DNA of 64,000 nucleotides from contig NC_088308.1 in the NCBI RefSeq assembly GCF_910592395.1, forward strand, positions 19,483,501-19,547,500, read 5' to 3'. Positions 1 through 12,600 of the stretch are shown piece after piece. Under the pieces are notes generated by a model. The model made no database searches and was not told where the DNA came from. It worked only from the letters and a program-made list of their open reading frames with translations. Position numbers and translations under genes: made by a program. Origin of the DNA: Lineus longissimus (Eukaryota; Nemertea; Pilidiophora; Heteronemertea; Lineidae). Every line of letters starts with the position of its first letter. Within the stretch, counting starts at the first letter, position 1.

Positions 1-2054
1 TCGAGGCCTCTCATGTGCACATGTATTAGACTCTACTCAACTTGCATGATTTGAGTCACTGAAATCAGACTCTGCATTTGGCGGTTAAGCATTCTGCTGA
101 ATTTTAACTTACAAGACCAAGAATTAATTTAGGCATGATTTTAGTTCTGCAGTCACTTTTAAGAGTGCATGCAGGCACTGCCAAAAAAACTACGCGACAC
201 AATGAAACAAAGAAACAGACACTGTGCATGTACATTACTGATCACATCTAGGAGGTGTGGGAAAAAAATGTACATTTTGCCTTCATTCGCAGAAAACACA
301 GACCTCACGCTGTGTCCAACACGACTCGAAGGTGTTATTTTTATCGTCTGCATGGGGGGAGGGTGGAGACCAACATACTCCCGAGACCTACACATCACAT
401 AGGTTTGAGGCAGTCCCTCAAGATCAGGTGCTAGTTACCCAAAAATGTTTTCTACTTCAAGCTGACAACAAAGCATTCTTCCTTTGGTATATATACAAAC
501 ATTAATCAGTTATTACAGTATGGACTAATACATTGGGTCATATCAAAACCAATTACTTCAAGAAATCAACAAAGTAAGGGGTTTTGGCGGTACATCTTTA
601 GGTCAGGTTAGTAATGTTATCACTATTTGCAGTACTTAATACCGAGAACTTTATTGTTAATACCTCTACCTCATGACCGAAAGTCTTCATGTCAAAATAC
701 CACACATCATGCTCTTCAGAATACCCGTAAATGGATTAAGAGTGTACAATTTTAGGCCCAGCTACTTCCTACTGTGAATCGCCAAATTTACGCAATATTT
801 TAAATTTGCAATTTGCGATAAAGCTGCACATTACACGGGTCTGTATGCTTACCATCCTTCTAGCTTCCTATCACTTTCGTAATTTTGCCAATAGTTCATT
901 CATATTTATCTTAATCTTAAAACTTGAAGAAATCTTTCAGCTGAAAACATTCAAAGACTTTCTTGAGATGAATCTTCTTGAGAGTTTGCATCACTGACAT
1001 GAAAAATATGGTTCCGTTGAAAAGCATCTCAACTCATCATTGCACTTTGCAATTAAAGAAAAGCTTCACAAAACAGATTTACATTGTACAATTTTATAAT
1101 ACACATACTGAAAAAATGATATTTTAGACTTTAAAAAATATTTCAGGAGCATTTTACATTGGACGACAGCATGAATGGCAATAACCAAGACTTCTAATTA
1201 GTGAACTATCACAATCCTTAATCTTATGCCACATTTCGCCTCTTCCTTTTACACAGATTGCAAGGTTATCAGCAAAGATTTCTTGTCTTATCGCATTTAG
1301 AAGGAACAAGGCTTGGTCCTTGCCATTCGATGCCTTAATTTGGACTTGAGCTCACTTTGCCAAAGGGCATATCCATCAGTGAATCACGCACCACTTTCTG
1401 GTAATTCAGAAAGGAATCTTTCTGGTAGTTCAAAAGGAATCTCTTCAAATTATTATGATTTTTATACTTAATAGTACTGGCCGAAAACAGCGTACAAAAT
1501 ATTTTGAAATCACAATGCATGTCAAACTAGACATTTATCACAAGGATTTGAAAACAGAAGAATTATGATTTAGTTCTGCCAGTTTGCAAAGTGAGCTCAA
1601 CCCTCATAGTATACTATAAGCATACATGAAGTTTATTTCATCCCAACTTAAGATGAACATCAACTACCAGCACGTTGTGTATGAGAACCTTGTGTACAAT
1701 ACACATCAGATCCAGGTTAACTTGGAATGAAATAAAACCCTAAGACAATGGGGTCATAATGACAGTGCTTTGATCAATTTGTAGAATCGACATGAAATAT
1801 CTTAGGTAGGTAGAAAACGAGGAAAAAAATCTCACTTATCAACTTGAGCTCTGCTTGTGTTTGATATTAAAGTCTGCAGTTTGTCCTCAAATAACAATAA
1901 ATTCTTACTGGCACAGAGGTATGACCAGGCGAACATTCATTCAAGACTGCCTCAAGTTAACTCGCAAAGAAAAACGTCTGACGTTTCAAAGATACTACAA
2001 ACTTTCAAATCTGCTGTCAAAATGACCCACAGACAATGTTATCACGAAGTGTCT
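1..2054. other. Epsin 3' flank, no other gene supported
   Basis: This is AT-rich sequence downstream of the epsin stop codon. On the minus strand an AATAAA polyadenylation hexamer occurs at 1632-1637, about 420 bases after the stop, and another near 650. Either could end the epsin 3'UTR. The short open frames here have no recognisable domains, no flanking splice signals that join them, and low-complexity composition. I see no gene in 1-1600. Confidence 0.5.
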
Positions 2055-5000
2055 CTACATAAATGGGTTATAACCACTCTGCGCCTGCACTTGCCCACTC
2101 ATCATAGGCTGTGGCCGATTCCCTACAGGTATAAGGGGATTCGGTAAATTCTGCGCAGGTTGCGTGAAACCCATCGTTGACTGAGCCTGTAGCTGGTTGA
2201 GTGGCACGCGCTGTTGTTGCTGTTGTGCTACGAAGGGGTTCGGCTGGCTTGTGGGTGTCGGATTCACACTCATAAATGGGTTCATCGCAGCTGCAAGAGG
2301 AAATGGAAGCTATTGTAAGTTTTAAATACATGAATTTTTCATGGATGTTCTTATATTCTTACTTAAAATCAAGTTAATCGCCTCACTCAATGGAAAATTC
2401 AATTGTCTCACTCAAAGGACAAGTTAATCAATGTCAAAATGATTATCCCTTGGACACAAACAATATGTCTGTGTAGTGCATCACCCCCATCATGTCAGAT
2501 CACAAGTCCAACAACTTACCACTAGAGAACCCCGCGCCCCGAGTTACAATTCAAAACTACAAGTAATCGAAGGTTACTTCAAATTTTACAGGATATAGGA
2601 TCATCACTTAAATCAGACTCACCTGAAGGTGAAACCGACTGAGGTCGCCCCACCAGATTATCTAAATTAACAAGATTTTTATTGGCTCCTAGGAAATCTT
2701 CAGGCTTTTTTCTTTGATTCCTTGAGTCGTCCAAACTCTCGCCTACCCCTCTCATGTCAAAAGGATTGGGTGAACTACTAGTTTGACCTGCAATAGAATA
2801 GGATCGACCATTAAGGGTTGACAACACACAGATGTTGATAGGAACAAACTCTTTAGCAAAACTGGAAGAACTTCTGGAGATGCCGGAGTTGAAAAGCCCA
2901 GGGCACCATCCAGCGCCATGACTTTTCTGGTGATCGAGGTAAAGCAAAGTAGGGTCAGATACAACGCGTACATGTGTTACTGTAAGGACATATGAGTTTG
3001 AGAGTTTCGGTACACTCTGTGGGCTCCTCTAATCACTTTTCACATATTTACTCGTCCCCTCCCCACCTAATTGGGCACCCGAACGACCAACACTTACCAT
3101 TCTGAGATTGATACTCTGCTTCTCCCGCTGAAAACACATAAAAAGACATTTAAACCAAGACTCTTTGCTCATTCTGCACCACAAGGACTACTAGACTATT
3201 CTAAGACATTCATTCAAGAGAAAGGCAGAAGACCTGGTCTCCAAAGTGCTTTAAAACTTAATGTCCATCTTTCTGAGATTTGATTTCTCCTTCGATATCT
3301 GGACTGTGCTTCATGAAAGCCTCCTTGGAATGTTCATGAGGAAGAGATGATGATTTCCTTGTGCTTGAGGAAAAGTCCTGTAAACTCTACTCTATCGTAG
3401 ATCAAGTACCGTAGGACAGCAGACAACCAAGGACAACAGCAGAGGCCCAAGGACATAACAGCGTAAACAGTATTCCTGTAATGTAAACTTGCTTCTGCTC
3501 AGAATTAAAGTACTACTTTAAACGCGTAGTGATTGAATGAATATGATAGATAATTGTACCTGTTGTACTTCCTCCTGGCCGTGTACTCAGCATATCAAAC
3601 CCATCGTCAATTGGGTTAGCAGGCTGTGGAGCGAACGCATCAAAGCCTGTGGCGCTCTGGCTATGATTAGTCGACGTTCCCATGGCTGGGGAACTCCACG
3701 GTGAAGAATGATTACTAGCAGTTGAAGTAGGAGCAGGGGGACCCCAGGGATCAGTGGGCTGACCTGAAGACAAAGAAGTAGAAATGCAATATAACTCTTC
3801 AACTCAAGGGCGTCTATAGGCAGCAGCCAGGCAGGTCAGATTTTTAAAAGTAACGTGAAGCTGCGAAGGGGTCTCTCCCACCTTACATTATATCTAAACT
3901 CTTCAAGCTTGTCCAAGGGATATATCTATTTAATGCTGAATGAAACACGACCACAACTGGCCACATCTGCTTTACTCAAATGATAGTTATGAGACCAAAA
4001 TGATTGAAGGACGCACCTGGAGTTGAAAGTGGCGTTGATTGACCGGAACTGTGAGTCCATGGATCCGGCTTCGGTGCACCTCCTGATCCCCAAGGATCAT
4101 TTATTCCTTGGCTGGAGGGTTGGGGGGCCCATGGGTCAGATTGGGCAGCAGGCTGGCTGATTCCCCATGGTTCACTTGGAGGCTGGACTGGCTGTGCTGG
4201 GGCACTGTCCATCAGGTTTACCAATGTCGGCTGCAAAGATAAGTGTTGTGGAATCATGAGGAGCGCTGTCATTATGAACCATGAAAAAACCGACGATACA
4301 TGAAAAGGCCTGGAATTGAATTCTATACAAAGTAACTCCTTATAATGAAATGTTTTGGCATACTATAGATCCATTCTTTTAATAGGGAAAAACGTATAGA
4401 TCATTTACAAAAGTTTGACACTCTTTGGCTATTTCATTGAAGGGAAATGTCTTTTAGATTAGAATGGTTTCACTATTTCTGTAATGCGCTTTAGCACTAG
4501 CTGCCTCTGAAAGTGAAAAGGCGAATTTTCGTATCAATGTTTGCAAAAAACAAGCCTTGCAGTCGACCACAGATTTTTAGGTCATTGCCAAGATGTACCA
4601 GACATGCATGCTGAGCATAGGCAAAGCATCTTCCGTTGGGGGATGTCATGGGATTGAAGTCGGAGGTAAGTTCTCTAAAAGTCACTGATAAGACCTCTGC
4701 ATGATAACAATTTGTTTCATCAATGTTTTAATCCATACCTCAAGAGTTATTGGTCAATTTGGTTAAAAGAAAATACCTCAAATCCTTCAACAGTTATACT
4801 TACAAACACAACACACAAGACACTTTTAAACAAGAATGATTAGATCGTAGTAAGTAGTGCAAAATCGAATAATTATGAGACAGTCAAACGTGACAACAAG
4901 TTAATTATGTTAGATGTAAAGTTACAATTTGAATTCTCAAACAGGAGGGAAAGATTTTAAAATCCGTGCATTCGACAGCCGACAGTGCTTCAATAATCAA

Positions 5001-8000
5001 CGTTTTTCTCCGACTTACTACTGATGTCACAGATTCGGGCGGTGAGCCTAAAGAGGAGGGCGGTGACAGAGAGAGTTCCGGCAACAAGAGATTTGACGTC
5101 GTGGGCGTTACATCCTGGAGATGGGAAAGCTCAACATTATAGAGAGACCTCATCTTTTACAGATACAAATTAGAAGCCAAGAGAAGCTCAAGCAGTTTAA
5201 ATCAGGTCAGCTTTTGGTTTGATACACATTAGCCTGCTGAAAACAGAAGCTTTAGCCAAATAACGAGGGGCCATGCTACTCTTAATGCAACCTCCCATAG
5301 CTGGAGCAGGCCTTCTAAAATACACCTCTGGGTATTTTAGAAAAGGTCATCTGTGAGAGGATGCCATCATGGTGAATTCTGACCACTTGCTTTTCAGAGG
5401 GTCTACAAACTACTGTTACACATGTGCGCACAACCATGCTCAATGAGATGACGACATTTGACATTTAACTTGAGAAGTACATGGCTGAAAATGAAGTCCA
5501 AATGAACAACAAAATGTATTTATAACAGATATCCGATAATAATACCGGCATTTCAAAAGATAATTTTCAAGTTCAATAAACATTTTAATGACTTTTCTCT
5601 CTCCCTCAGCCTTATCAAAGAAACCTTTTACATTTGAAGGAAAAGTTGAACCAACCTTCTTGAAAGCTAAAAAAAGTTCCAAATTATTCCAAAATTTTGA
5701 ATAAAAAAATAATCTAGTTTTCGTTTTTGTTGATCAGCAATTTAAATAATTGGCATGCATTTTCAGGCTAATGAGTAGGCAGCATAGAAAAAGCAAGCTC
5801 ACCCTGTTAGTAGGGAAAACAGTATTACACGTACAATACCATTACATTTCATTAGACTTGAATTAAATAAGAAGATGGATGAAGTCAGCAATCAGACTCT
5901 TAATAACGTATATAGATTTTTAATAATTACACAAAATTTACAGGATAGCTAGCTCTTCACATAAAATAACAACAACCAGAGGAAAAATATCTATCTACAA
6001 TCATGACTATGTGTAACAACGACGTCAAATTTGATTGTCTATCTTATCTAGGCATTATTGCCTTAATGAACTTCTTCTTCCCTTTTTTATAAGAAAACTA
6101 TTTTTCTGAAAGTGTTGGATGTTTTTTCTAGTTTTGCTTTTCTATTAAACATGTAGATGATTTTTAAAAACGTGATTTTCGTTAGTTTTATTAACATGAA
6201 CAACTTGTGGGGAGAGAAACCCCAGGTCAACTTTAGTCACGTTACTGTTTGACGCCAAACGTCACAGCCGGAGTTGTTGTACTATCAAGGTATAAAGGGG
6301 CTATCGGCACTTTTGGACAGAATATCTTGGCCTATCCTTACTTTCTGAATCCAACCCAATACCACCCAGACTTAGTGGACTTTCTTCAAACGGGTATGTT
6401 CTTTCTTTTACTATAAAGCATACCAGCAATTATTCAGCAAGGTATGAAGCTACAAATGGTTATACCAAACCCTAAGGGGAAAACTGACCATTACTAAAGG
6501 CTCAGCCAGAGTACCTTAATTGCTCCCTATGCATGCTACAAAGTTTAAGCGTGGGCTTTGGGTGGGGTATTGGGACAGCAGCAGAATGAGGCAATAAGGG
6601 ATTTAAGATAGCTCGGTCAACTTTTAACTTAAGAGTAATTTGTTGGTAAATTTTACTCAAGTTTGTTGCATTGTTAATATCGATAGCTCTAAATGACATG
6701 CATGGGCCACTGCTATAGATGATGTCATCACCGCCACATCAAATAGCAACATGGGGTCATGGACGGCAAAATGATGTTCGGCAAGTTTAACAGAACTGAC
6801 TGCACTCAATGACTCACAGGGAAAATCCGGTGATGTCATTATTTTGCAGTCCATAGCAACATGTTTGTCATTCAATATGACAGCACCTCACGTCATCTAC
6901 ATAGGGCGCTAATAAACGGGGTGAGAGATGCAGCAATGATGATCACAACCAGACTCTTACTTTCTTTTGTTGAGTGGGTTGAGGCGCCTGCCTCCTACTT
7001 TGCTGTGGTGGCTGAAATCATGAACGGTTAATGCATATTGATACAAACGATTGAAACATATTGCCCGTAATACTACCAGTACCAGTATCACCTCAGCATA
7101 CTGATATAGCTCAGTGATATCATGAAGAATGGTTGTAGTTGATTCTTACGTTTGAATGCTCATTTTGAATTTGTTTTAAAGAAGAAGTTTTTGGTGCCAA
7201 TACTGTCATCAATGGCAGCACTGCACTAAAGTTCAGGTATACCGTTGGACTTCAAAGTTGACGATGCTCTATTAAGAATACTTACATCAACCATCTTTTC
7301 ACTCTCCTCCACAGCCAACTGTAGTCGCACTTGATCCCCTCGCCTCTCTTGTTCAGCGTGGTCATGCTCCTCCTTACTGATAGCTAATGCTAGTTGTAGT
7401 TGAAGCTCTTCTTCCCCGGCGGTGCTTGGTCTGGCTTGCTCCAAATCGGCCGAGAGTCGCCGTCCTGAAGCTGGAAGAAAGCAACCAGAGTAATGATCTA
7501 GTCTGGCATCACTGTGGACAATGGGATACTGATAATAATACAAGAAAGAAAGAGGCCATTTACCTTCTGGTTATTTAGGTCACGGTCAATTTCTCTCGGA
7601 CAGGAAAAAGTACACCTTTAATGAGACTGTCCTTTCCCTGAGGTACACATACCCATGTGTGCCACAACCTCCACCAAGTGCTCACACACACCACCGTCTA
7701 CCTCAGTCATCTGCCGCTAATGTTTGTAGAAAGCCAAGGGGACTTGCCAGGTAGGAAAAGCTTTTAGGTTACATAAGTAGTGTGTTTTTTGTGTTCAAAT
7801 TCTACATGCCAAATTGTTTTAGAAGGAAGTCTGCCTCCATAAGGTTCACACCCAAAAATCATGATGTCATGTTTGGGAAAGTTTTGCAAGACATCAATTA
7901 GATACGCAAATTTTCCTTCACCATGTTCACCCACCACCTCACTTGGTCCCTTCAGCAATAAGCCCTCCACCCTTGACAGTTGATTTCCCAAGTGGAACTT

Positions 8001-9673
8001 CTGCTTTGGGGATTGACGCACCTCCTGCACAAGGACAAGGGACACAACTTACAACTCACCATCTGTTTTTGGTTCACTCGAAGCCCCGTCATCCGTATCT
8101 GAGTAATCAAGAGAGAAATTGTAAAGTACATGCAAGCCATCATTCAGCTTTTCAGTAAGAAACTGCTGCAACCAAGAATATTTTGACAGCCTCTTAAAGT
8201 ATATATACTTGTTGTCTAGCGGCATCATCCAGATTTTTCAAAGTTGATTGTCCCAAAACTCCACGCAAATTATTTTCATTGGTGGGTTACATGAAGTTGC
8301 ACTGAAGCTTCAAGAAGTCTCCGACTTCACTTCGACAAACAGCTTCAAAAATGCCTGGCAGAATTTCCATGTAAAGACTGGGTAAGTTCATTCCATTTTC
8401 ATCACATTTCTCTCCATGGCTGGCTAGCTTTTTGCAATGGTTTAAAAAGGCCAAGCGGAACAAAACTTTGTCATTTTAAAATGATGCCGGTGACAACATA
8501 TTTTTTCAAAAGGCCAGTTCTGCAATCCTCGGTTACAGCAGTGATATTTTTTCAATACAACCATCCAAGTTAATTTCACCCACTGTAGTACGGCGCACAC
8601 AAGCGACTAAGTTAGAGCGACAATCGCGGTGAGCCACAGAAACGTGACATTGCTAATCCATTTCTTATAACAGATATTCTCTCGCTCCAATCCGACTGTC
8701 ACTCTAGAACTAGTTGCCTGTTTGCACCGTACATGCTTTCAGAAGAGAACTCACCATCTCTCCGCTCCTCACTGGTAGCACCTCCATACGGATCAGAGTA
8801 ACCACCGGCACCTGAACTCAGTGACGGAGCAGAGCCAGAACTTGCACCCCGTCCAAACATTGCCCCCTGAAAGGCAAAGAAAAGACTTACAGGTAAATTC
8901 ATATCTTTGGATTACTATACATCTTCACCAACTCACTGAATAATGGGCGTACAAACCAAGCATGACAATTGGCAGCAGTTACAGTATTAAACTAATGCCA
9001 AACATTACCATGTATTAGCCTGTAACCTTTGGAACTAGGGCATGAGCCGACTTATTGAAACAGGGGCCTTTATAAAATGCCATTATAACTATTCAAGTAT
9101 TACACGCTTTAAAACAACAGAGACACAGAACATGGAACATAATCTAACGTCGCCTAAAATTCTTACTGCCTGTTCTCCTCCTCTGCTGCTAATCCCCATC
9201 GAATTCTGTGCAAATCGTTCCTTCGCCTTCAGTGCCTTTGCTCGTTCATTCTTCAACCGTTCGTCGTCCCGCAGTAAGGAGACCAGTTGCTTCGCCTTTT
9301 CCCGCACATTCATACCCTGGTCTTTGTTGTCTTCCATGTACTGAAAGTCCTTTAGTGTCTGCACCGCAAATATATTCTCCTTACATTGTTGTGCTACTTT
9401 TTCACTCCCCGTTTTAAGAATGTACTCGAGTAACACAAGCGATTTGTAAACATGCCGCCAATTTTTCCCATGGTCGTTTAATCTCTTCCAAATCATTTGC
9501 ATGATTTCACCGAATGCCATGACGTTGTATGTGGCATCTGCAATGTCCGACATAAGTGTACTTGACGGACCCCACGGGTCATTACTGGTCGCATCTCGCA
9601 CCTTTTTCTGGGCTTCGGAATAATTTTTAATTGTGTTTTTGAGTTTGCGGCGCGTCTGCATCATATTAGCCAT
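2055..9673 (-). CDS. EPN: Epsin, ENTH-domain endocytic clathrin adaptor (10 coding exons, 602 aa)
   Basis: Epsins bind PI(4,5)P2 at the plasma membrane and link ubiquitinated cargo to clathrin, AP-2 and EH-domain proteins. Coding exons on the minus strand, in order: 9167-9673, 8755-8866, 8060-8098, 7286-7470, 6961-7011, 5019-5114, 4017-4230, 3560-3763, 2623-2787, 2055-2290. All junctions are GT-AG and the phases close to 603 codons including TAG. Domains: ENTH within residues 12-144; two ubiquitin-interacting motifs at about 239-255 and 264-277; DPW/EPW AP-2 motifs at 331-469; a clathrin-box-like LVNLD near residue 513; and NPF motifs in the last two exons, the final one ending two codons before the stop as NPFM. 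The order ENTH-UIM-DPW-NPF and the length are standard for metazoan epsin. The start has ENTH sequence immediately downstream. I cannot say which vertebrate paralog is closest. A small exon could be missing between 4230 and 5019. Confidence 0.95.
7286..7470 (-). other. Ubiquitin-interacting motif exon of epsin
   Basis: The exon encodes residues 220-281 with two UIMs. The first has the acidic run GEEE followed by LQLQLALAISKEE, with the conserved Ala and Ser. The second is GDQVRLQLAVEESEK. These helices bind monoubiquitinated cargo. The 5' end carries two acceptors nine bases apart in the order cag-cttcag, both in frame, so use of the downstream one would remove two residues plus a junction residue change. 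Confidence 0.85.
9167..9673 (-). other. ENTH domain, first coding exon of epsin
   Basis: This single exon encodes residues 1-169. It starts MANMMQTRRKLKN, a basic N-terminal stretch matching epsin helix 0, which folds on binding PI(4,5)P2 and inserts into the membrane. It then contains the diagnostic SNDPWGPS and EIMQMIWKRLND segments of the ENTH superhelix. The exon ends in phase 0 at a GTAAGA donor. A likely 5'UTR lies directly upstream; a possible non-coding acceptor (ttcag) is near 9765. Family assignment is from recognised sequence and membrane function from the known family. Confidence 0.95.
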
Positions 9674-12600
9674 TTTGGCACTTTCTGTGTGTCCTTCGGT
9701 TACGGAGAATCGTGATCTGTACTCAGTTGGTCACTGGTGGACCTCAGCTAGTCATACTCACTGAAATGACAAGAGTGACACACTAAAAGTTTAAAATGAG
9801 ACTTTTAACACAACATTAAAGAACAGGAGCTGACACTTTAGACTAGTTCCATTCATGATCAATAGAATCTTGCTGTATTTTCTATCCCCATCTCTCACAT
9901 CTCCGACACTGACCATGAACATACAGTACAAATTGTACTTACAAAACTACAAATATGTACAATGTACGTACAGTGTACACTTGGTACATACATAAACTCC
10001 ATTAACCAATCAAACAACCAACCATTGGTCATCCATCCTCATTACTCATCCAAGGCAAGGGCAATGTTACAACATACTTCATAAGTAGCAAATATCACAA
10101 AAAATAGTAAGTACACTCAATGTTGTCTACAGATAGATTCATCATGTTGTCCAATGATTGAGTGATTTGCATAATTAATAAGGTCAAGAGCAAAGGTCAC
10201 AACCTAACCATCATAGGCCGGATATCACAAAGTACACCTTAGGTACAGGATGAAACACTTTACAATTTACACTACATGTTTTACAGTGTTACTTACTACC
10301 ATTATTTCATATATATTTTTTAACAATTTTAGATGTCAATCAAGCACACAATTGACCAAACAATAACATGACCTCCACTCTTCCTGTTGCATCCAACCTA
10401 GGGAGATGAGATAGTTCTGCACAGACTGTGGTACATGTACCAAGTACCAAGGCAATGGAAAAGGGACAAATTGTCAGCCAGAGGCTTTTTTAACACAGGT
10501 TTGAATAAATATTTTTTAAAGAAGGATTATCATAATTGACATGACCCCAAATTGTGCACTGTAATAAAACAGTCATAGTAAAGGAATGTTCCAGAAGGCT
10601 GAAGCTGACATATGCCATACAGTCCAAGCTACTAATACAGATTTTAACTGAAAGATCATACCAAATGCATTATAATGATGATCTAGTAAAATACCAACCA
10701 CATACCACATCAAAATCCTCCATAAAAATGACAGCTTCAGAAGCCAACACCTTCTTGAAATGTCAGCCAAACAATACACAACTGTTCAAAGCTGGGTCAA
10801 AGTCAGCCAGCTTGTTGCAGTAACCATGGCAACCGAATAACAGAATTTATCTGGTATTAAAGATAAACATCTTATTCCTGCTGACTGTATAATGAACACT
10901 GTTAAGTATATCATCATAAACGGATCCATTAGTCTATATTAGAACAGTTCATGGCCAGTTTCCATCTAGACATGAAACAATTTGTGCAAGATAATGGCTG
11001 ACATGTGATCATACTCTATAGTTTTACGGGTGCACTGTACCAAACGTATGATGTTTGGCCTGAGGAGCCTTTTCAATGCCCCTTCTGACCCTCTACCGGG
11101 AATTTCTTCCGGTGTATGTTGTTGCCCCAACAAACAAATGTGATAAGAGGTTGTATGGAAAGTTTTAAATAAACTATTTTAAGGATGTGACCGCCAAGAC
11201 CTTGCTTGTGAGTAATCAACACAAACAGGAAAAAAGCACAATGGTCTCTCACAGCCCTGATGACCTCTTGAACACACCAAAACAGGGTCATGCTTTGGAT
11301 TTGTGCACTGCTCTGTGGGCCAACATAGGCAAAAGGGTTAATAGCTCTTACTCGGAATTCCTAATTTCTCCTAGTCCTAGATGAGTTTGCGTGACCACGT
11401 GCTCGTGGTAAGAGTAAGACTGAGTCACTATTCACGGGACAATGGCCATGGGTTGTACTAGTGATGTGGAGCCCAGAAAATTCTCAGATACTGAAAGCTT
11501 TTGAACTATCACTTGATTTTCAAATCCGAAATGAATATCAGTGACAAGTTGAGGGCTAGAAATGGATAAATTTGGGGGGCACCCATTTCAAGGCCATCCC
11601 TGTGAAAAAAGTGACAGAGGTATTAAATTGGAAAACATGAAAGGAAAATCTGAGGACACAAGGCCAGTTGAGGACAGCACGATGTACATCCAATGGTTGT
11701 GTAAATTTGAACAAAAGAACATGTGGTAATGGTATGCGACCACGGGATCATTTGTTTGCTGCTTTAGCATAGCCATAGGCTTCCTCCGCCTGGTGTGACT
11801 GGTGAGGGTATCAATTATTATTAATTTGGGATGCCACCAGCAGCGGCTCTCCATCTAGTCTCAGTGCCGCCATTGGTTGGTCACGGTTTGACAAGCCTGT
11901 CGACAAGTGTCAGTCGTTGACAACACTCTTGATTGAGACTGAACGCTGCGCAATATTGTATCGCCACTTCTGCATTATCGCCATTTACGTCTTGACGTTA
12001 ATTCCCATAAAAAAGTGGCGATATTTTCACGGCGTGGCGATACAATAATAGTCAACATGGTCAATATCGTGCAACGGTAGGCCTACATTACAATCGAATA
12101 TTATGGACAAATTCAAATTGCATTAATTGGTCGATTGTTGACTGGCCTGAAACACAATGAAAATGACGATCGATAAGTGTAAGACACTAAACTTTGCTCT
12201 GACGAATGCCACCGATCGGTACTCTACTGTACGACTGGGCTCTGGGCTACGTGCATTTTGACAAGTATGCCCGGAGTGCAATGGCAATGCATTGGTTGCG
12301 TGCATGGTTGTGTTGTGTTTTGTGGGCTTGGTTTCCTGGAAATCCTACTGCTCTTCTACATCAATTTCTCCTAATAAAGCGTCGATTCCTCCATATGATG
12401 TTACCAAACGGAGAAGTAGATACAGGGGACTTTAATCACATCACATGTTCCTTACCTATCGGCGTCTGAATAAAGAAATTAGCACAATTACGTAAATAAT
12501 TGTCGGGTATGCGTCAGATTTGATTGCCAGATCGAGAATATGGCGGATCAGTTAGAGAGTTCCGGGGGGCGGTGAAGAAAACAGCCACTTTTTTCACCAG

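Noticed and set aside
3071-3283. Open frame of 70 residues with a LPLKTHKKTFKPRLF-like stretch, resembling the C-terminal end of non-LTR retroelement reverse transcriptases
   Set aside because: The resemblance is to one short motif only, with no upstream reverse transcriptase sequence. It lies in an epsin intron and may be an old fragment, but I cannot support it.
4497-4685. Possible extra epsin exon between the DPW exon and the exon at 5019-5114
   Set aside because: No epsin-like motif and no pair of splice sites with the phase needed (0 to 0). The model is in frame without it.
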